Shown here: positions 13,301-24,429 of the stretch, one piece after another
How the letters are laid out: the number at the start of each line of letters is the position of its first letter
Numbering within the stretch: the stretch's first letter is position 1
Source of the DNA: Hermatobates lingyangjiaoensis
Taxonomy: Eukaryota; Arthropoda; Insecta; Hemiptera; Hermatobatidae
NCBI GenBank assembly: GCA_026182355.1
Contig: JAPFBL010000104.1
Location: forward strand, 310,001-374,000
DNA length: 64,000 nt
Reading direction: 5' to 3'
The notes under the pieces: generated by a model
The model's input: only the letters and a program-made list of their open reading frames with translations
Databases searched by the model: none
Told to the model about the DNA's origin: nothing
Translations under genes and position numbers: made by a program

Positions 13301-14394
13301 ATTCAAGCAAAACTATTTGTGTAGAGCTTAATTTCTTTAATTTTTCCATTACTGAAAAGAATTGCTCCAGTAAAATGTGACTTATTAGCAATACATATAG
13401 TAGTGTACGTTGACAGCAAATTCTCTCTCAAAAGTATTGTCTGCAGCAGCTTCTGTATTGACTAGTTTACTGTAAGTCGAAGGTGTTTGCCAAAGATGTT
13501 CAAAAGGAGACATAACATATAGCAGCTACAACTAAAAACTATAAACAAAACTAAAAAACAAATCCTTTATCTAACATTCGCCATGATCAGGTTAACTTCT
13601 AAAATGCTTTGTACTATCCTACCAAGATCTATATGCTAACTGAAAGTTTACTAAAACTAGAATAAAATGTAAAGAAGGTAGTAAATATGGCACGGTGTTG
13701 GAGCTGCAGATCACTGACCGGCTGCCTGGACCCGTCCTTTTAGTCACCTTAACCAGTAAGATCGAATACTGAATTGTTAGCAACATAGATGCTGAATATC
13801 AAATTAAAGTAAAACTTTCAAAAATTAACAAGTTGAAATTCTTAATATAATTTTCATGATTCATACAAATTTATTCATAACAACAACATTATTCATAATA
13901 ACAAATAATTGAACAAATTCAAGGGTATAAGAAAAGCAAACTGATTTTGGAACAATAAACAATTTGCCAATATAAAATCAACTGTATAGAGAAATTGGAA
14001 ATGTAAATACTGCAGAATATGATTGGAACTATATTTTGAATGGTTGGTATTATTAAACAATATGCCCTCTGGGTATGTAGCAGGGTAGAAATAAGTGATT
14101 ACAGTCCAGTGGGAATTCAGTAGTGTGGGTTAGTGGTCGGCACTAGGCACGGTCAGATCTGCCTTATGACTAATCAATCCCATGGTTAGACCAACCCGCA
14201 ATGCACCTATTCATTTACTGCTGAATGTGTTAGCATACCACCTCTAATAATTATTGATACTAATTCATAAAACATATTTAACTAATGAACTGTCTCAGGA
14301 GAAGTTAAAGTGGATTAGTCTGTCCCAGGAATCCTATGTTCACAATCATATGCTGCACTAGCAGTTACATGCATTGTGTCGCATGTGTCACACA
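10377..14394. other. Intergenic DNA, one SINE scrap, no gene seen
   Basis: A 107-codon minus-strand frame (10,614-10,937) is Ser- and Phe-rich with no domain. A GC-rich island at about 12,600-12,790 reads open on the minus strand for 86 codons but shows no motif. A SINE fragment is listed separately. Nothing else is supportable. Confidence 0.45.
11488..11565 (+). repeat. SINE body fragment
   Basis: The phrase gaggacgtgaagccgtcggt followed by caagcc and atgtcagg matches the body of the SINE family (compare about 20,018). The tRNA head and tail are missing. Confidence 0.45.
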
Positions 14395-14409
14395 TCTCAA
14401 AACAACACA

Positions 14410-14610
14410 CACGCATATATATATATTCAAACCACAATAAGAAATGGGAAAACAAGACTAAAATATTTCCACCCTAACAAACGGTCTTCGTCAGAGTCAA
14501 AACACATCTAATATTTTGGCTCTGACGAAGACCGCTTGTTAGGGTTGAAAGATCTGAGTCCTTTTTTCCCATTTCTTATTGTGGTTTGAACATTGATTGT
14601 TGTTTGACGA
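14410..14610. mobile_element. Inverted pair of PLE tails with decayed hammerheads
   Basis: Reads inward from both sides as caaaccacaataagaaatgg ... and its reverse complement, with a short centre at about 14,500. Each arm has the GACT-family motif (CTGACGA, accg-type stem, GAAA). In the right arm the cleavage-site base is G (gatctG), which is not allowed in hammerheads; in the left arm GAAA is followed by tattttagtc, breaking the palindrome. Both are probably inactive. The layout matches terminal-repeat remnants of the PLE family whose endonuclease tail is at 21.8 and 57.8 kb. Confidence 0.75.
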
Positions 14611-14879
14611 GTTTATTGTAAAATTTTGTTATTACATATACATATATATATATATATATATTAGTATAAGTGGGCAGCAGGTCTTCTTGGATACAGATTG
14701 AATTGAAATGTGCAGCAGCCTCTGCATTGACAACCTTTTTACTGATAGCCTCTATTTTTCGTACAATCGTCCTTTGCTCTAGAGGTAATTTCCATAAATA
14801 ATTGGCCAGAGACATGTAGACACTCAAGGTAAACAACTGATAAAACTAAATGACTATATTGAAAACACGATACACTAAA

Positions 14880-14930
14880 AAATCACAAGCTTTCGACCAT
14901 ACATTGGTCATCTTCAGGTTTGAAATATGT
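14880..14930 (-). ncRNA. Hammerhead-like motif, GACCA family
   Basis: Minus strand: CTGAAGA (14,917-14,911), unpaired T, stem gacca/tggtc with a five-base loop, GAAA, palindrome AGCT and cleavage base U. Same family as the 8 kb pair but with A at the variable core position. Stem I is short (two pairs). No mirror copy is present. Confidence 0.5.
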
Positions 14931-14999
14931 TAAAACTATATATAATATCAATAACAAATAATAAATGAATCTTTAACACTAAACAAAACAGGTGTAACA

Positions 15000-16228
15000 A
15001 AAATATAACGGGAGAGAATAAAGTACATGAAAGTAAGACAAACAAAAAGGAAGAAGGTTCCGACCTGAATGTTGTTACAACCCTACTATAACCTTCTTCT
15101 ATTATAACCTTCTTTAGAAAGTGGAAATACTATAAATTACCATAATGTACTAAAGATAATGTTATGAAATAAAAACCATAATTTATTTTGTTTCTTAGAT
15201 CATATTGGCTTTTGAAGTTGAATATCATATTATCACACTTCAGTTGAATCATTTAGCTGAAATATCTGCCTAAATGTCACCCTCAGTTTGATTTTAATTC
15301 CCCGTAATTAATATGACGATTGTGGCTCAAATACTAATATAACTAAGGAAGTTTTTTTTTTAATTGTCAGTTTAAAAGAAAACTATAACTGTTAATCTAA
15401 TAGTGGATGCCACAAGACGGCATGGTGTTAAAGTCGCAGGCTGCTGGTGGCAATTATACGGGACAGGATATTGTTTACAGAGGTCGGTCTTAAGGCAAAA
15501 CCACTAATCCGGGTTATCTCCAATAACACTAAATTAAAGAGGCCTCTTAAACCGTATTCTGGCAGTTTCAACTACTTAACTATAATGATCTAAAATAACT
15601 GAATTTTATGCGAAGCACGCCACAAGACTAAACAACAAAGTCTAAGAAATACGCCATTTTCATAATTATTATCTAAGGATTACATTTTTGTTTCAAAATT
15701 CAATTATTTTAACAGTTGTTCCCTAAATAGAAATAATAAAAGATAAAAACACATCTTTATAAAGATGAGTGTCAAATTCCATGAGACATCAAACATTTGA
15801 TTAGGTGTATTATGAAATCGGAATTCCGTCAATTTCTACGTTAAAATTCAAATTGAGAGTTATAAATCAGACTTATTAAATTTAATTTCAGTTTATCTCC
15901 GGCGTACTTGATCTTCTTCTCTTTTATTTCCTGAATACGAATATTTCTAAAAATAGAGTTATTTAGCATGTTTCATTACTCTTTGTGTAACTTTTCTTCA
16001 TATTTGATTTTATGAGGTATTCAAATTTCTCTCATACAATGATCACGACAAATCACGCAAGAACACTTATATTGAACTATCTGAATTGTAATTATTGCTT
16101 TATAGGTTTTGCTGATCATTCAGCAATAAATGTTCTGAAATCGTTATTCCTGATTATCGTTTTATAAATGAAGTCCTTTATTTCTAGTGGATTATCTTTA
16201 AATTATACGATAAATTATAAATCTAATA
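15000..16228. other. Intergenic DNA, no gene seen
   Basis: AT-rich sequence with a small GC-richer patch at about 15,405-15,560 that I could not classify. No splice-framed coding run was found. Confidence 0.45.
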
Positions 16229-16334
16229 TCAGTGCCAGCCATAAACTACACCTGTTTCGAGGACGCTGTGTGGCTGTGGTCCATGCCACCATGAAACATA
16301 TTTATCCACGGCTTCGTAAACCCAGTTTACTGTA
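16229..16334 (-). CDS. Possible terminal coding exon, unknown protein
   Basis: On the minus strand a pyrimidine-rich tract ending tcttcatctag could be a splice acceptor at 16,335/16,336. One base completes a split codon, then 34 codons run to a TGA at 16,229-16,231. The peptide is rich in Trp, Tyr and Val (it contains VNWVYEAVDKY and WWHGPQPH) and ends GVVYGWH. Base composition is about 50% GC in a roughly 30% GC setting, the main reason to suspect real coding. No ATG lies in frame, so it must be spliced if real. I do not recognise the protein. Its entry phase would fit the exit phase of the exon at 50,123, but 34 kb of transposons lie between, so that link is speculation. Confidence 0.35.
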
Positions 16335-16619
16335 CTAGATGAAGACAAACGGGAACTTTTCTTACTGATATTTCTGTGGGTAATCTTTGCCGGATTACCA
16401 TACCGGTTATACTCCTCAAAGTATATATTAAAAAAGTATCGTCCTCAGGAGAAGAAGTGAATTGACGGAGGGACGACAGTCAACTATATATATATATATA
16501 TATATATATGTATTTATGTGAAACCTTTTATATATATATATATATATATATATAAGGTTTCACATAAACACGTGAAATAACAATCAATGATCAAACCACA
16601 AAAAGAAATGGGAAAACAA

Positions 16620-16658
16620 GACTAAGATCTTTCAACCGTAACAAGCGGTCTTCGTCAG
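16620..16658 (-). ncRNA. Hammerhead-like motif, GACT family, stem I lost
   Basis: Minus strand CTGACGA, accg/cggt stem, GAAA, AGATCT palindrome and cleavage base U are intact. The 5' strand of stem I is replaced by ccaa because the two copies meet here. Only the plus-strand twin keeps a complete stem I. Confidence 0.5.
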
Positions 16659-16668
16659 TTGGGTTTTT

Positions 16669-16711
16669 GACTCTGACGAAGACCGCTTGTTACGGTTGAA
16701 AGATCTTAGTC
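16669..16711 (+). ncRNA. Hammerhead ribozyme candidate, GACT family, complete
   Basis: Stem I gact (16,669-16,672) pairs with agtc (16,708-16,711). The core CTGACGA (16,673-16,679) is followed by stem II accg/cggt, extendable by an A-T pair across one bulged G, with a seven-base loop. GAAA is at 16,698-16,701. The last A starts the palindrome AGATCT (16,701-16,706), and T at 16,707 is the cleavage-site base. Every hammerhead constraint I can check is met. The self-complementary stem III suggests a dimeric fold, as described for PLE and satellite hammerheads. Confidence 0.7.
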
Positions 16712-16739
16712 TTGTTTTCCCATTTCTTTTTGTGGTTTG

Positions 16740-16779
<40 letters not shown>

Positions 16780-16784
16780 TAAAA

Positions 16785-16879
16785 TGATAAAAGTATCGAC
16801 CGTGGAATAGAAACAAAACTAAAATTTATCGGGACTCGGTCAGTTCTTAACCGAGTTTTTAAACGATAAATTTTAGTTT

Positions 16880-16905
<26 letters not shown>
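16785..16905. repeat. Inverted repeat between (TA)n tracts
   Basis: acaaaactaaaatttatcg and its reverse complement flank a second hairpin (actcggt ... accgagt). (TA)n adjoins on the right. It carries no recognised core motif. It may be the tail pair of another element family. Confidence 0.7.
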
Positions 16906-16914
<9 letters not shown>

Positions 16915-16989
16915 CATTTTGCGGCTTATTAGCAAAATGAAATCACTCATTTTTTAGCGCTCTTTGACGTATAATATTTAGAATGGAAC

Positions 16990-18237
16990 TGAATGGAATT
17001 AAAGAGACCTGATGAGAGATATAGTCTGATGTACAATCTATTCAGTGAGACAGATCACTGTACTAAACAGTGTATATATTGCCTACAGTCATAATAAAAG
17101 AGAGTTCATAAAAACTTTATAGATCCAAAATCCTGGATACAATTGATTGATTGATTACTTCTATCCGACTAATAATGAAAGAAAATTATATATCACAGTT
17201 TTAAAATGTATTTTCTATATTTCACTATGGTATTATTTATAAATGGGATAGAGAAATAATTAATACATCTTTTAACGTAATTTATATTAAATCAGTTTTA
17301 AATTTTTTATTTTCAGTAAATACAATATTTTGACTTTTAAAGGCAGTAGCAGTATCTATTGAGATCCAATCCCATACGTCACCAAAAGTGAACTTTAAGA
17401 ACTTATCTTAATGTTACATTGATTCATGATTTAATCTAACATTTTTTTAAAATTTTGTACACAAAAAGTATTATAGCGTAATGTTTAATACGAAGTTTCA
17501 TTTTTCTGAAAGGACTGCAAGAGGAAAAGTAAAAAGATGTTTTTCTGTCTCCAAAATATTTTATCAATACCTCTCAGACATCTGACGTCACATCTTTGTT
17601 CGCCACTGAGTCAGGATGAACAATGTTTGACTAACATGTGTTAACATATATTTTTTCAGTTATTCATATTTACTTTGGATAGCTGATTTACTTTAATGGG
17701 ATGTGAAACGGTTTAAATGGAATGTAGTTAAATATTATCAGAAATTTATATTTACAAAGCGTACGAATGATCTTACGAATCAAAGTCTAGAACAAACATA
17801 AATAATCAAACTGCATCTTTTATATCAACAACTCAAATTTGCTAATTTAAACCAACAATTTCTAATTTTGTATCATCTGCAAATCATTTCAACCTCGAAA
17901 TGGATATTATTATTAATTCTGCTTTCATATTTATTTTATAAAATGATATAGATGTTACAAATAATTCAGCATCATATTTAAAAGTTTTGTTGAGTAATAC
18001 TTGTACTCCGCTACTATGTAATGTTTGTAATCCGCTACTTGTACATAATACATAACTTTGCAACAAACTTTGTAAATGGCTTACGAACTGCAGTCTAGAA
18101 AAGTATATGTATCAACTGTAAACTCCTGTATATTGTTAGAAATTATTGTAAATACCGTATTTTTATTAAAAAAACAACGCCTTCCAAAAACGATTTGTTC
18201 TAAAGATTTATCTACTTGTATTCATTTTGAAGTAAAT
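16990..18237. other. Intergenic DNA, no gene seen
   Basis: AT-rich; short frames only (for example 17,884-18,066 minus), with no motif or GC shift. Confidence 0.5.
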
Positions 18238-18545
18238 AACCGGGTCAGAGTAGCTCAATGGCTTGCATGCTTATCTCTAGACTGATAGATCGAAGGATCG
18301 ATTCTTACACTGGCCTCGACTTCTTTACATGCTATGTGGAAAAATCTGGACACGTCATCAATAGGAGAGGAATTATGCCTTCAGTCCTGAGCCTTTATGA
18401 TGTCAGTACTCGTTAAAGATAACCACTGTAATTACAGGTGAGTGAAGCAATATTTAGGACTCCCAATGTAAAATTTACCCGGTAATCTGTCTCGCCCACT
18501 AAAAAGAGTGACATTAATAAAGGCACCACACTTTCCGCCCTAAAA
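18238..18545 (+). mobile_element. tRNA-derived SINE
   Basis: The head gagtagctcaatggcttg holds a good A box and ggatcgattct a B box about 35 bases later, the layout of a pol III promoter. The body includes gacgtcatc, aattatgccttcagtcctg and actcgttaaagata. The tail contains tatttaggactcccaatg. The copy at 19,903 has the same order. The head resembles a tRNA-related stretch also present inside the Helitron at 30,540-30,575. Confidence 0.75.
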
Positions 18546-19902
18546 GACGACAGATAGCTTAAAAGAGTGAGCATTAAAAAAAATTATCCACAATAACCTC
18601 TTAACAATTTAACAAATATTTTATGAAAAAAATAAATTCATATAAAAAATTTAGTAATATAGTTTATAATGAAAAAAGTATAAACAGGATTGGATTATCG
18701 TAAGTGCTGATTACGAAAAATGTGGTGGAGGAATGATTTATTTCTCTGAATCAAATTTTAGAAAGTGCAGAGAGTCTTGCTTGAGGGTTTATAGAAATAG
18801 TACTAAAAAAAAAAAAAAATTATAAATTAAATCAGTTTCAAACGTACCACTTCAGGTTTTCTTTAAATGTTTAGTGAGGATCACTACTCTAGAATGACTA
18901 TATATGGCATCAAAATTATACACAGATAATTTTGAAGAAGAATAGTCGTAATTGAAACGAGTTCACTTTTTAATGAAAGTTGTTTAGGTGAAGCTGTCTT
19001 TTTTAATTTCAAAGCATGAGTAAATACCACATAGTAACTGACTGTATTACATTAGATGCAATACAGAAAATACACAAGGATTCACTTAAAATCAATTTGG
19101 AAAAACTGGAAAAGAAATTTAAAAGAAAATAACTTTCTATTAAGGCTGCAATATAGATATATTGAGTAGAGAAACAATTTTCTGTAGCAGCATGTTCCTA
19201 AATCAGATTCAGCAATATTAAAGTTTACGATAAGCGTCAGGGAAGGAGTTGTGTATTTGAAAGTGACAAGAATTGGTAAACAGCACTTGGCTTATAAGTG
19301 TTTATGTATTCCTAACCACTTGTCAGAAGTTGGAAATTAGTTTAAGGCAAACAATGCGGTTTCAAGTGAAACAGTACAAGTCTACTAGTTTATTACCTTC
19401 AACACATTCTACTTCGCGTTTTCCTTTCATCCACTAAGTATTAAACCAAAAGCATAATTAATTGCGCTCGAGTGTGTCACATGTTCTAACCAGATAATGC
19501 TCCAGTCCCTCATCATCACAGACAACTTGTCACAAATTCCAATCTTTTTTATACTAATACACATTAAACAAGAATAATATTTTCGGAATATCTTGACACA
19601 AGTTTAATAATCATCTTTCAGACTCGATTGGCTTCTGAGCCAATGATACGAGGTATCTTAGTATCAGTAACACTGTTATACATGTATATAAATATGGCTT
19701 TTCCAACTTGTTCAATTACTGAAATATCTAGATTGAAAAACAAGTGAAAGCACGTCGAATTAGTTAAACGGATTTGTATAATAATTCTATAAAACATATC
19801 CAACAAATGATAATTAAATCTCCTATGAATACGGAGGCTAACAAAATTCAATGTTAAAGAAAAACAGTAGACCTCGTGGAAGCAGTTATCAAAATTCTAT
19901 GA

Positions 19903-20235
19903 TATGAGTGGGTAGCTCAGTGGTTTGAGTGCTCATCTCTGGCTGGTAGGGCCATGTTTGATTCTTACCTTGGCTATTATTATATGTGAGAGGTACAAAA
20001 TCTGACGACGTCAGAGAGGACGTTAAGCCATCAGTACAAATATTGCACGATGTCAAGTCCACGATAACGATTAGAATAGGGTATTAATCCTACTCTACAA
20101 AAACAAAATGTGGACAATATTTAGAACTCGCAATGTAGAATCATTTGGGAGGTAGAATTTTATCTTCAGGAATCGGCGGCAGGGACATAACTTAGCAGTA
20201 GATCTTCAATCCCTCAAATAAAGATATATATTTTT
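19903..20235 (+). mobile_element. tRNA-derived SINE
   Basis: The head gggtagctcagtggtttgag is a near-consensus A box and atgtttgattctt the B box. The body has gacgacgtcagagaggacg and gttaagccatcagtac, and the tail has tttagaactcgcaatg then tagaatca. It is the same family as 18,238 and 4,205, with independent small differences. Confidence 0.75.
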
Positions 20236-20239
20236 TTAT

Positions 20240-21515
20240 TTACACATGTTTGAATGTTGATAGGTTGGTCCAGTATGATACGATAAAAGACAATACCCTT
20301 GTAAAACGAGTTATCACATATTTTTATCTTATTACAAGATCATTTTTAATTGACTACTATTGTATTAATACATAATAGAATAAAGTAAATTTGAAATAAC
20401 TAATGCAAGAAAAAATGTTTCACCATTTCACCAGATATGTTTCACAAGAATATTTTCACCATTGTCCTTGTCCAACACCTGCTCTTCTTAAGCTCTTGAT
20501 TTTAAGTCACCTTCAGGAAACCTTTATTTCCCTCTGATTTTTACAAGTTCTAATGAGTCTAGCAACTGCGATTATCGTTTGGAAAGTACTAAATATCACT
20601 TATTTTACATTATCCTGATATTAACATTACTTAATGGTTGTATGAATGCTCACAGATCATCTTTTGAACATCATAGTAAGCTAACTCTTGTGTGCCACAT
20701 TACTCCCGTCAGGTTTTCTTTTTTTGACTGCTTTAGGTTCCGTGTTTAATGACTACTTCAGATCGATAATACCCGTACCACTTTAAGAGCTTGTAGAAAA
20801 AGCCCTTGTTTGGTTATCAGGTGCTAAAAAATTCCCAGATCCTAATCAGACAACACTTTTAAAATATTTATGTTTCTTTTTCTTTTATATTTTTAGATCG
20901 TTTTGGCTTTTACTTTTCCTTTTTTTCGTAGTATTAACTTTACATTTATAACATTATTTTTATTTCCCACTTTATTATTTCTGAGCATACTCCTTATGTC
21001 GTACTGTGTTAAAAAGATCTTTTATTATGATAATCATTTGATCTCTTAATCTAATTTTTTAGTTCGTGATTGATTATTTAATCTATCTGTTTCTGTATAT
21101 TATTTATGATTCCTATGATTTATTTTCACCCATTCTATGAACAAAAAGTGGTTACAATGAAGACTCTAAATGTCCGTATAACTCTTTTCTTTCTTTGTTC
21201 ACTACTAGGAGGAGAAACCGTTGTCATATGCCAGTTAAACTAGAAATTGCAGAGTCCTTCTTCACAAATATGTGAAGATAATGCACTCAAACTTCCTCTC
21301 GAAGAGACTACATGTAATAATCTGATTGGTTCATGTAAAACTTTAACTATTATAGTCTGCTGTTGAAGTTAGTACTATTTCTATCAGTGGATGAATGGTT
21401 CAAAGTTACATCTTCTTATAAGTCAGCATCATAACCGTTTAATTACGACATGTTTCACCATTTTTAATCTGTTTAATAGTTTAATAGATCGTGAAGATAT
21501 ATTATACATAAATAA
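20240..21515. other. Intergenic DNA, no gene seen
   Basis: AT-rich, no element ends and no convincing coding segment. Confidence 0.5.
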
Positions 21516-21583
21516 AAAGATTTCACATAAACACGTGAAATAACAAATCAACGATCAAATCACAATAAGAAATGGGAAAACAA

Positions 21584-21626
21584 GACTAAGATCTTTCAAC
21601 CGTAACAAGTGGTCTTCGTCAGAGTC
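21584..21626 (-). ncRNA. Hammerhead candidate, GACT family, downstream of PLE endonuclease
   Basis: Minus strand: gact/agtc stem I, CTGACGA, stem II acca/cggt (one pair broken by a C-to-T change on the plus strand), GAAA, AGATCT and cleavage base U. It lies about 200 bases 3' of the endonuclease stop on the same strand, which ties this family to a PLE. Confidence 0.65.
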
Positions 21627-21789
21627 AAAAACCCAACTGAAACACTACATGAAAGTGTTTCACCTGAAAACATCTGGTGAGGAGTTGAGAAGAGTGGGAG
21701 TGAAGAGTGGTATTTCAAAAGGGTGAAAGCACAGGAAAGGACTAATGTCCAGAAAGGGATGTTTGGGGAAACAAAGGAATACAGTAAGA

Positions 21790-22115
21790 AAAAGTAAAAA
21801 ACTATGCGCTAGCTGTCAACCCTCTTAGAAGAGGCTATTGTCCTCAGTAACGAAAGTATCAAGTTTGAAGAGACCGTTACTAATGTCTATAATATCTGAT
21901 ATATTAAATTTAATTAGAGACGATTCAATATTTCTTAACAACATTGATTTTTCATAGGTAATAAATTTAGCTCCTGTCCAATCAATATGATGATTTTCAT
22001 TTTTTATATTCAAGAATAAGGCACTACTTTTTTCCTGATTACTTACGTTGTATTGGTGTTATTTTACACGTGTCTTTAATGATTTACCAGTTTGACCAAA
22101 TTCTATAGTTCTATA
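21790..22115 (-). pseudogene. PLE endonuclease C-terminal remnant
   Basis: PLEs encode a reverse transcriptase fused to a GIY-YIG endonuclease. The minus strand reads EFGQTGKSLKTRVK, an in-frame stop, HQYNVSNQEKSSALF, then NENHHIDWTGAKFI, ESSLIKF and NGLFKLDTFVT. The order GQTG-SLKTR-EH, then H-IDW-A, then ES-I and LD-F matches the end of PLE endonucleases. A premature stop replaces the residue before H, and a one-base shift after LDTFVT moves the original end (which reads KRVDS then stop in the 57.8 kb copy) out of frame. Not functional. Confidence 0.8.
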
Positions 22116-22429
22116 ATTAACCCTGATAAATAACAGTATGATTACAGAAGTACAAAAGGAAAAGAAATCAACTATAATAAAGCACTAGGTGACAGGGATA
22201 GGATTGAAGTATATTCATATTAACCTGTTCCAAATTACTCAAGAGTCGAATTAGAGAATATTTTCCAATCTAAAGAATCTAGGGATGCTGTTGACAGAGT
22301 CTTAAAATAATTTTAAATTAAAGTACTTTCCACAATGTTTCTTTTAACATCCAATCATAGGAAACTCAGGTTTTTTTCATCTCCTGATATTACTGAATGA
22401 CTCCTGTCATGTTTGTCAAAATAAATCAC

Positions 22430-22560
22430 TTAACTCCTCTTGTCTACTTATAGCATATTTATGTTGTTTTTAAGCAGCTCTTTCACGTCTGACCCACGTA
22501 TGAGGAACTACAATTACCATACGGGATTTCGTAAGGACAACCTTCTATTACTTTTTTATA
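22430..22560 (-). pseudogene. Second PLE endonuclease fragment
   Basis: The minus strand reads GCPYEIPYGNC then SSSYVGQT and, after a stop, alternate-frame residues compatible with K-R-A-L, then KYAISRQEELSDLF in another frame. The pattern Y-I-P-x-NC, xxYxGQT is the GIY-YIG start of PLE endonucleases. It differs in sequence from the 21.8 kb copy, so it is probably another family. Several frameshifts; dead. Confidence 0.6.
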
Positions 22561-22599
22561 ACAATTATTTTCATAAAAAAGCTTATTAACTGTGGTTTG

Positions 22600-23230
22600 A
22601 ACATATATCTATGAATATTTGTTTTTTTTTTGTAGCACTGTCAATAACACTGTATCCTACATTAAATGTACTATCTATTTCATAAGGAAAAATTTCGTCG
22701 CTGAACAGTTAAATTCTTATAAAAATGGTAAAAAACAAACTAGCAAATATTTAAAAACTATTATACTACACTATACTGCATATGAAAATTATAAAAACAA
22801 AAAAAAATTTGGAGTCACCTACACTCAACTTTACTATAAGTAAACATAATATCATAACAGTTGGGTATATAATATATAATGCTCCATTTAGGTACAATGT
22901 AAATGTCTAAATGAGAGAGGTTTATTAGTCTTTCATTCCTGGAGATGATACAGATATTGATTGGTCCACTTATAAATATAGATGTTTAATTTTGTAAATC
23001 ACATAATATCATAAGTATAGCTACAGCAGTAATACCATTTTTGAAAAGCGAAAGTGTAGATTTCGTGCTACGAAATAAGTAATTTCTTACAGAAGAATAT
23101 AGCTTTTGTTCCAATAGCCAGTGGATCTCTTCCATAGTTTATCTAACCACCTTCTATAATGAAATTTGAGACAAAGTTTGCCACTTAAAACTTGAAAATA
23201 ATCATTTTGTCTGAAAACCTTACAGAATAT
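22600..23230 (+). repeat. Dispersed repeat family D1
   Basis: Shares ordered phrases with 34,340-35,015 (ttggtccactta, cttttgttccaatagc, cacttaaaacttg, ttttgtctgaaaa) and with 48,300-48,460 (tagtaaacataatatca type). Diverged and without coding evidence; ends are not defined. Confidence 0.55.
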
Positions 23231-23839
23231 TGGACCAATATTAATAAAGCTTCTAAATATCACCTGACTGCGACAGCTGAATAGTTTTTACTCGCCCTCT
23301 CAACTTCATACATGGTTCAAGCTGGTTTCAGCACGCCAACGCAATTCTGACGAAGCAAAGAAACAGACTGAATTTGAAGAACTGAGGTGCTTTGCGACCA
23401 CGAACGCAATATATGTCTATAGACATACGTTAACCTTATCTATAAATTAACCTTATGATGACGTACTCAGGAAACTACATTTCGCAAATGAAAGAGGTGT
23501 GTGAACCTCTAAGTAATTAGGCTTTCTGGATACTTCACTGACTATCCTTGTAAATGTCGTATTCGACAGTTAAACAGTGTCTCGTTCATCCTATTCTCCA
23601 CACCGAGTCAATCTACTACCTGTGCCACCTAATATGTAAGTACAACGTCGAATGTACTGAAAAGTATTATAAAAAAAAAGATGGTCTGATTAATAAAATT
23701 TGAAGATTTATAACATTTAAATGATTTACTCGTATTTAATTAATATAAATCAATGAGAACACTCCAATTAATATAAATCCAGCTCCTACACTCTCTACAT
23801 ATCTCGGTAGATAATATATATTTAAATATATTTATAACA

Positions 23840-23985
23840 TTCAAATCACAAAAATAAATGATAAAAAGGCTAAGATATTCTAACCGTAACAAGCGGTCTT
23901 CGTCAGCGTCAAATAACTACGGTTGAGATTTGATTCTGAACAAGACCACTTGTTACTACTGAAAGTTCAGAGTCTTTTTTTCCCA
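23840..23985. mobile_element. Degenerate inverted pair of PLE tails
   Basis: The left arm carries the minus-strand GACT-family motif with GAAA changed (reads gttagaata). The right arm carries a plus-strand copy with several changes (ctgaacaagacc, ctactgaaagttc). Both are fossils. It abuts the PLE endonuclease remnant at 23,990. Confidence 0.65.
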
Positions 23986-23987
23986 CG

Positions 23988-24262
23988 ATGAGGACTGTGA
24001 AACCCAAAAACACTTGTATATTGGTATGACTACCACTTCCCTATCAAGAAGGCTCACCATGTACCTAATGGCCGGAGCACCAAAAAAACATATGCAGGAC
24101 AAGCATAATGTTAAATTTACCTGAGAGATGTTGGTTACAAATACTAAAATAATAAAAAAAGAACCACCATAAATTAAGAATTTTTGAGACTACATTAATC
24201 CAAAAATTGAAGCCACTCCTAAATATTCAAGTCCAAAACAGTAGCTGTATTTTGAGGCTGTT
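23988..24262 (+). pseudogene. PLE GIY-YIG endonuclease remnant
   Basis: The plus strand reads QKHLYIGMTTTSLSRRLTMY then GAPKKHMQDKHNVKFT, a stop, and LVTNTKIIKKEPP, with further frame changes that give a stretch compatible with ILE-x-I-x-x-I-x-P-L and CILRLF at the end. YIGMTTT-LSRRL, GA-K-HM-H and NT-II are the hallmarks of the PLE-fused endonuclease. Only this C-terminal domain is present, broken by stops and shifts. A hammerhead motif follows 180 bases downstream on the same strand. Confidence 0.8.
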
Positions 24263-24429
24263 TAATTCATATTAAGGGCATCCAGAAACTCTTCCAGGTA
24301 GTGACTCAGGCCGAGAGGCCACTCACCCCACAGAATTAACGCCCAGCTTTTCTTAAACTTGAAAGAAAACAACCCCTTCTATCATTTCTGTGTATATATA
24401 ATAAACCAGATAATTCACTCTAAAATTTA

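Larger units (their letters stand above)
16484..16776. mobile_element. (TA)n-flanked inverted pair of PLE tails
   Basis: Order: (TA)n, a short inverted piece of the tail end (tatttatgtgaaacctt), (TA)n, then aaggtttcacataaac, cacgtgaaataac and caatcaatgatcaaacc, the hammerhead on the minus strand, a 14-base centre, the hammerhead on the plus strand, the mirrored tail and (TA)n again. The arms (about 16,592-16,742) are almost perfect complements. Confidence 0.85.
21520..22150 (-). mobile_element. PLE 3' part: endonuclease tail plus hammerhead
   Basis: Read on the minus strand: the C-terminal part of a GIY-YIG-type endonuclease domain (about 22,115 to 21,780), about 200 bases of untranslated tail, the GACT-family hammerhead (21,626-21,584), then the terminal block ending in tttcacataaacacgtg in reverse order. 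The same order recurs at 57,480-57,960, and a tail without protein is at 53,345. The reverse transcriptase is absent, so this is a truncated copy. Confidence 0.8.

Noticed and set aside
18238..20235. True tRNA genes at the SINE heads
   Set aside because: A and B boxes are present but no full cloverleaf with a paired acceptor stem can be drawn; the long conserved bodies identify SINEs.
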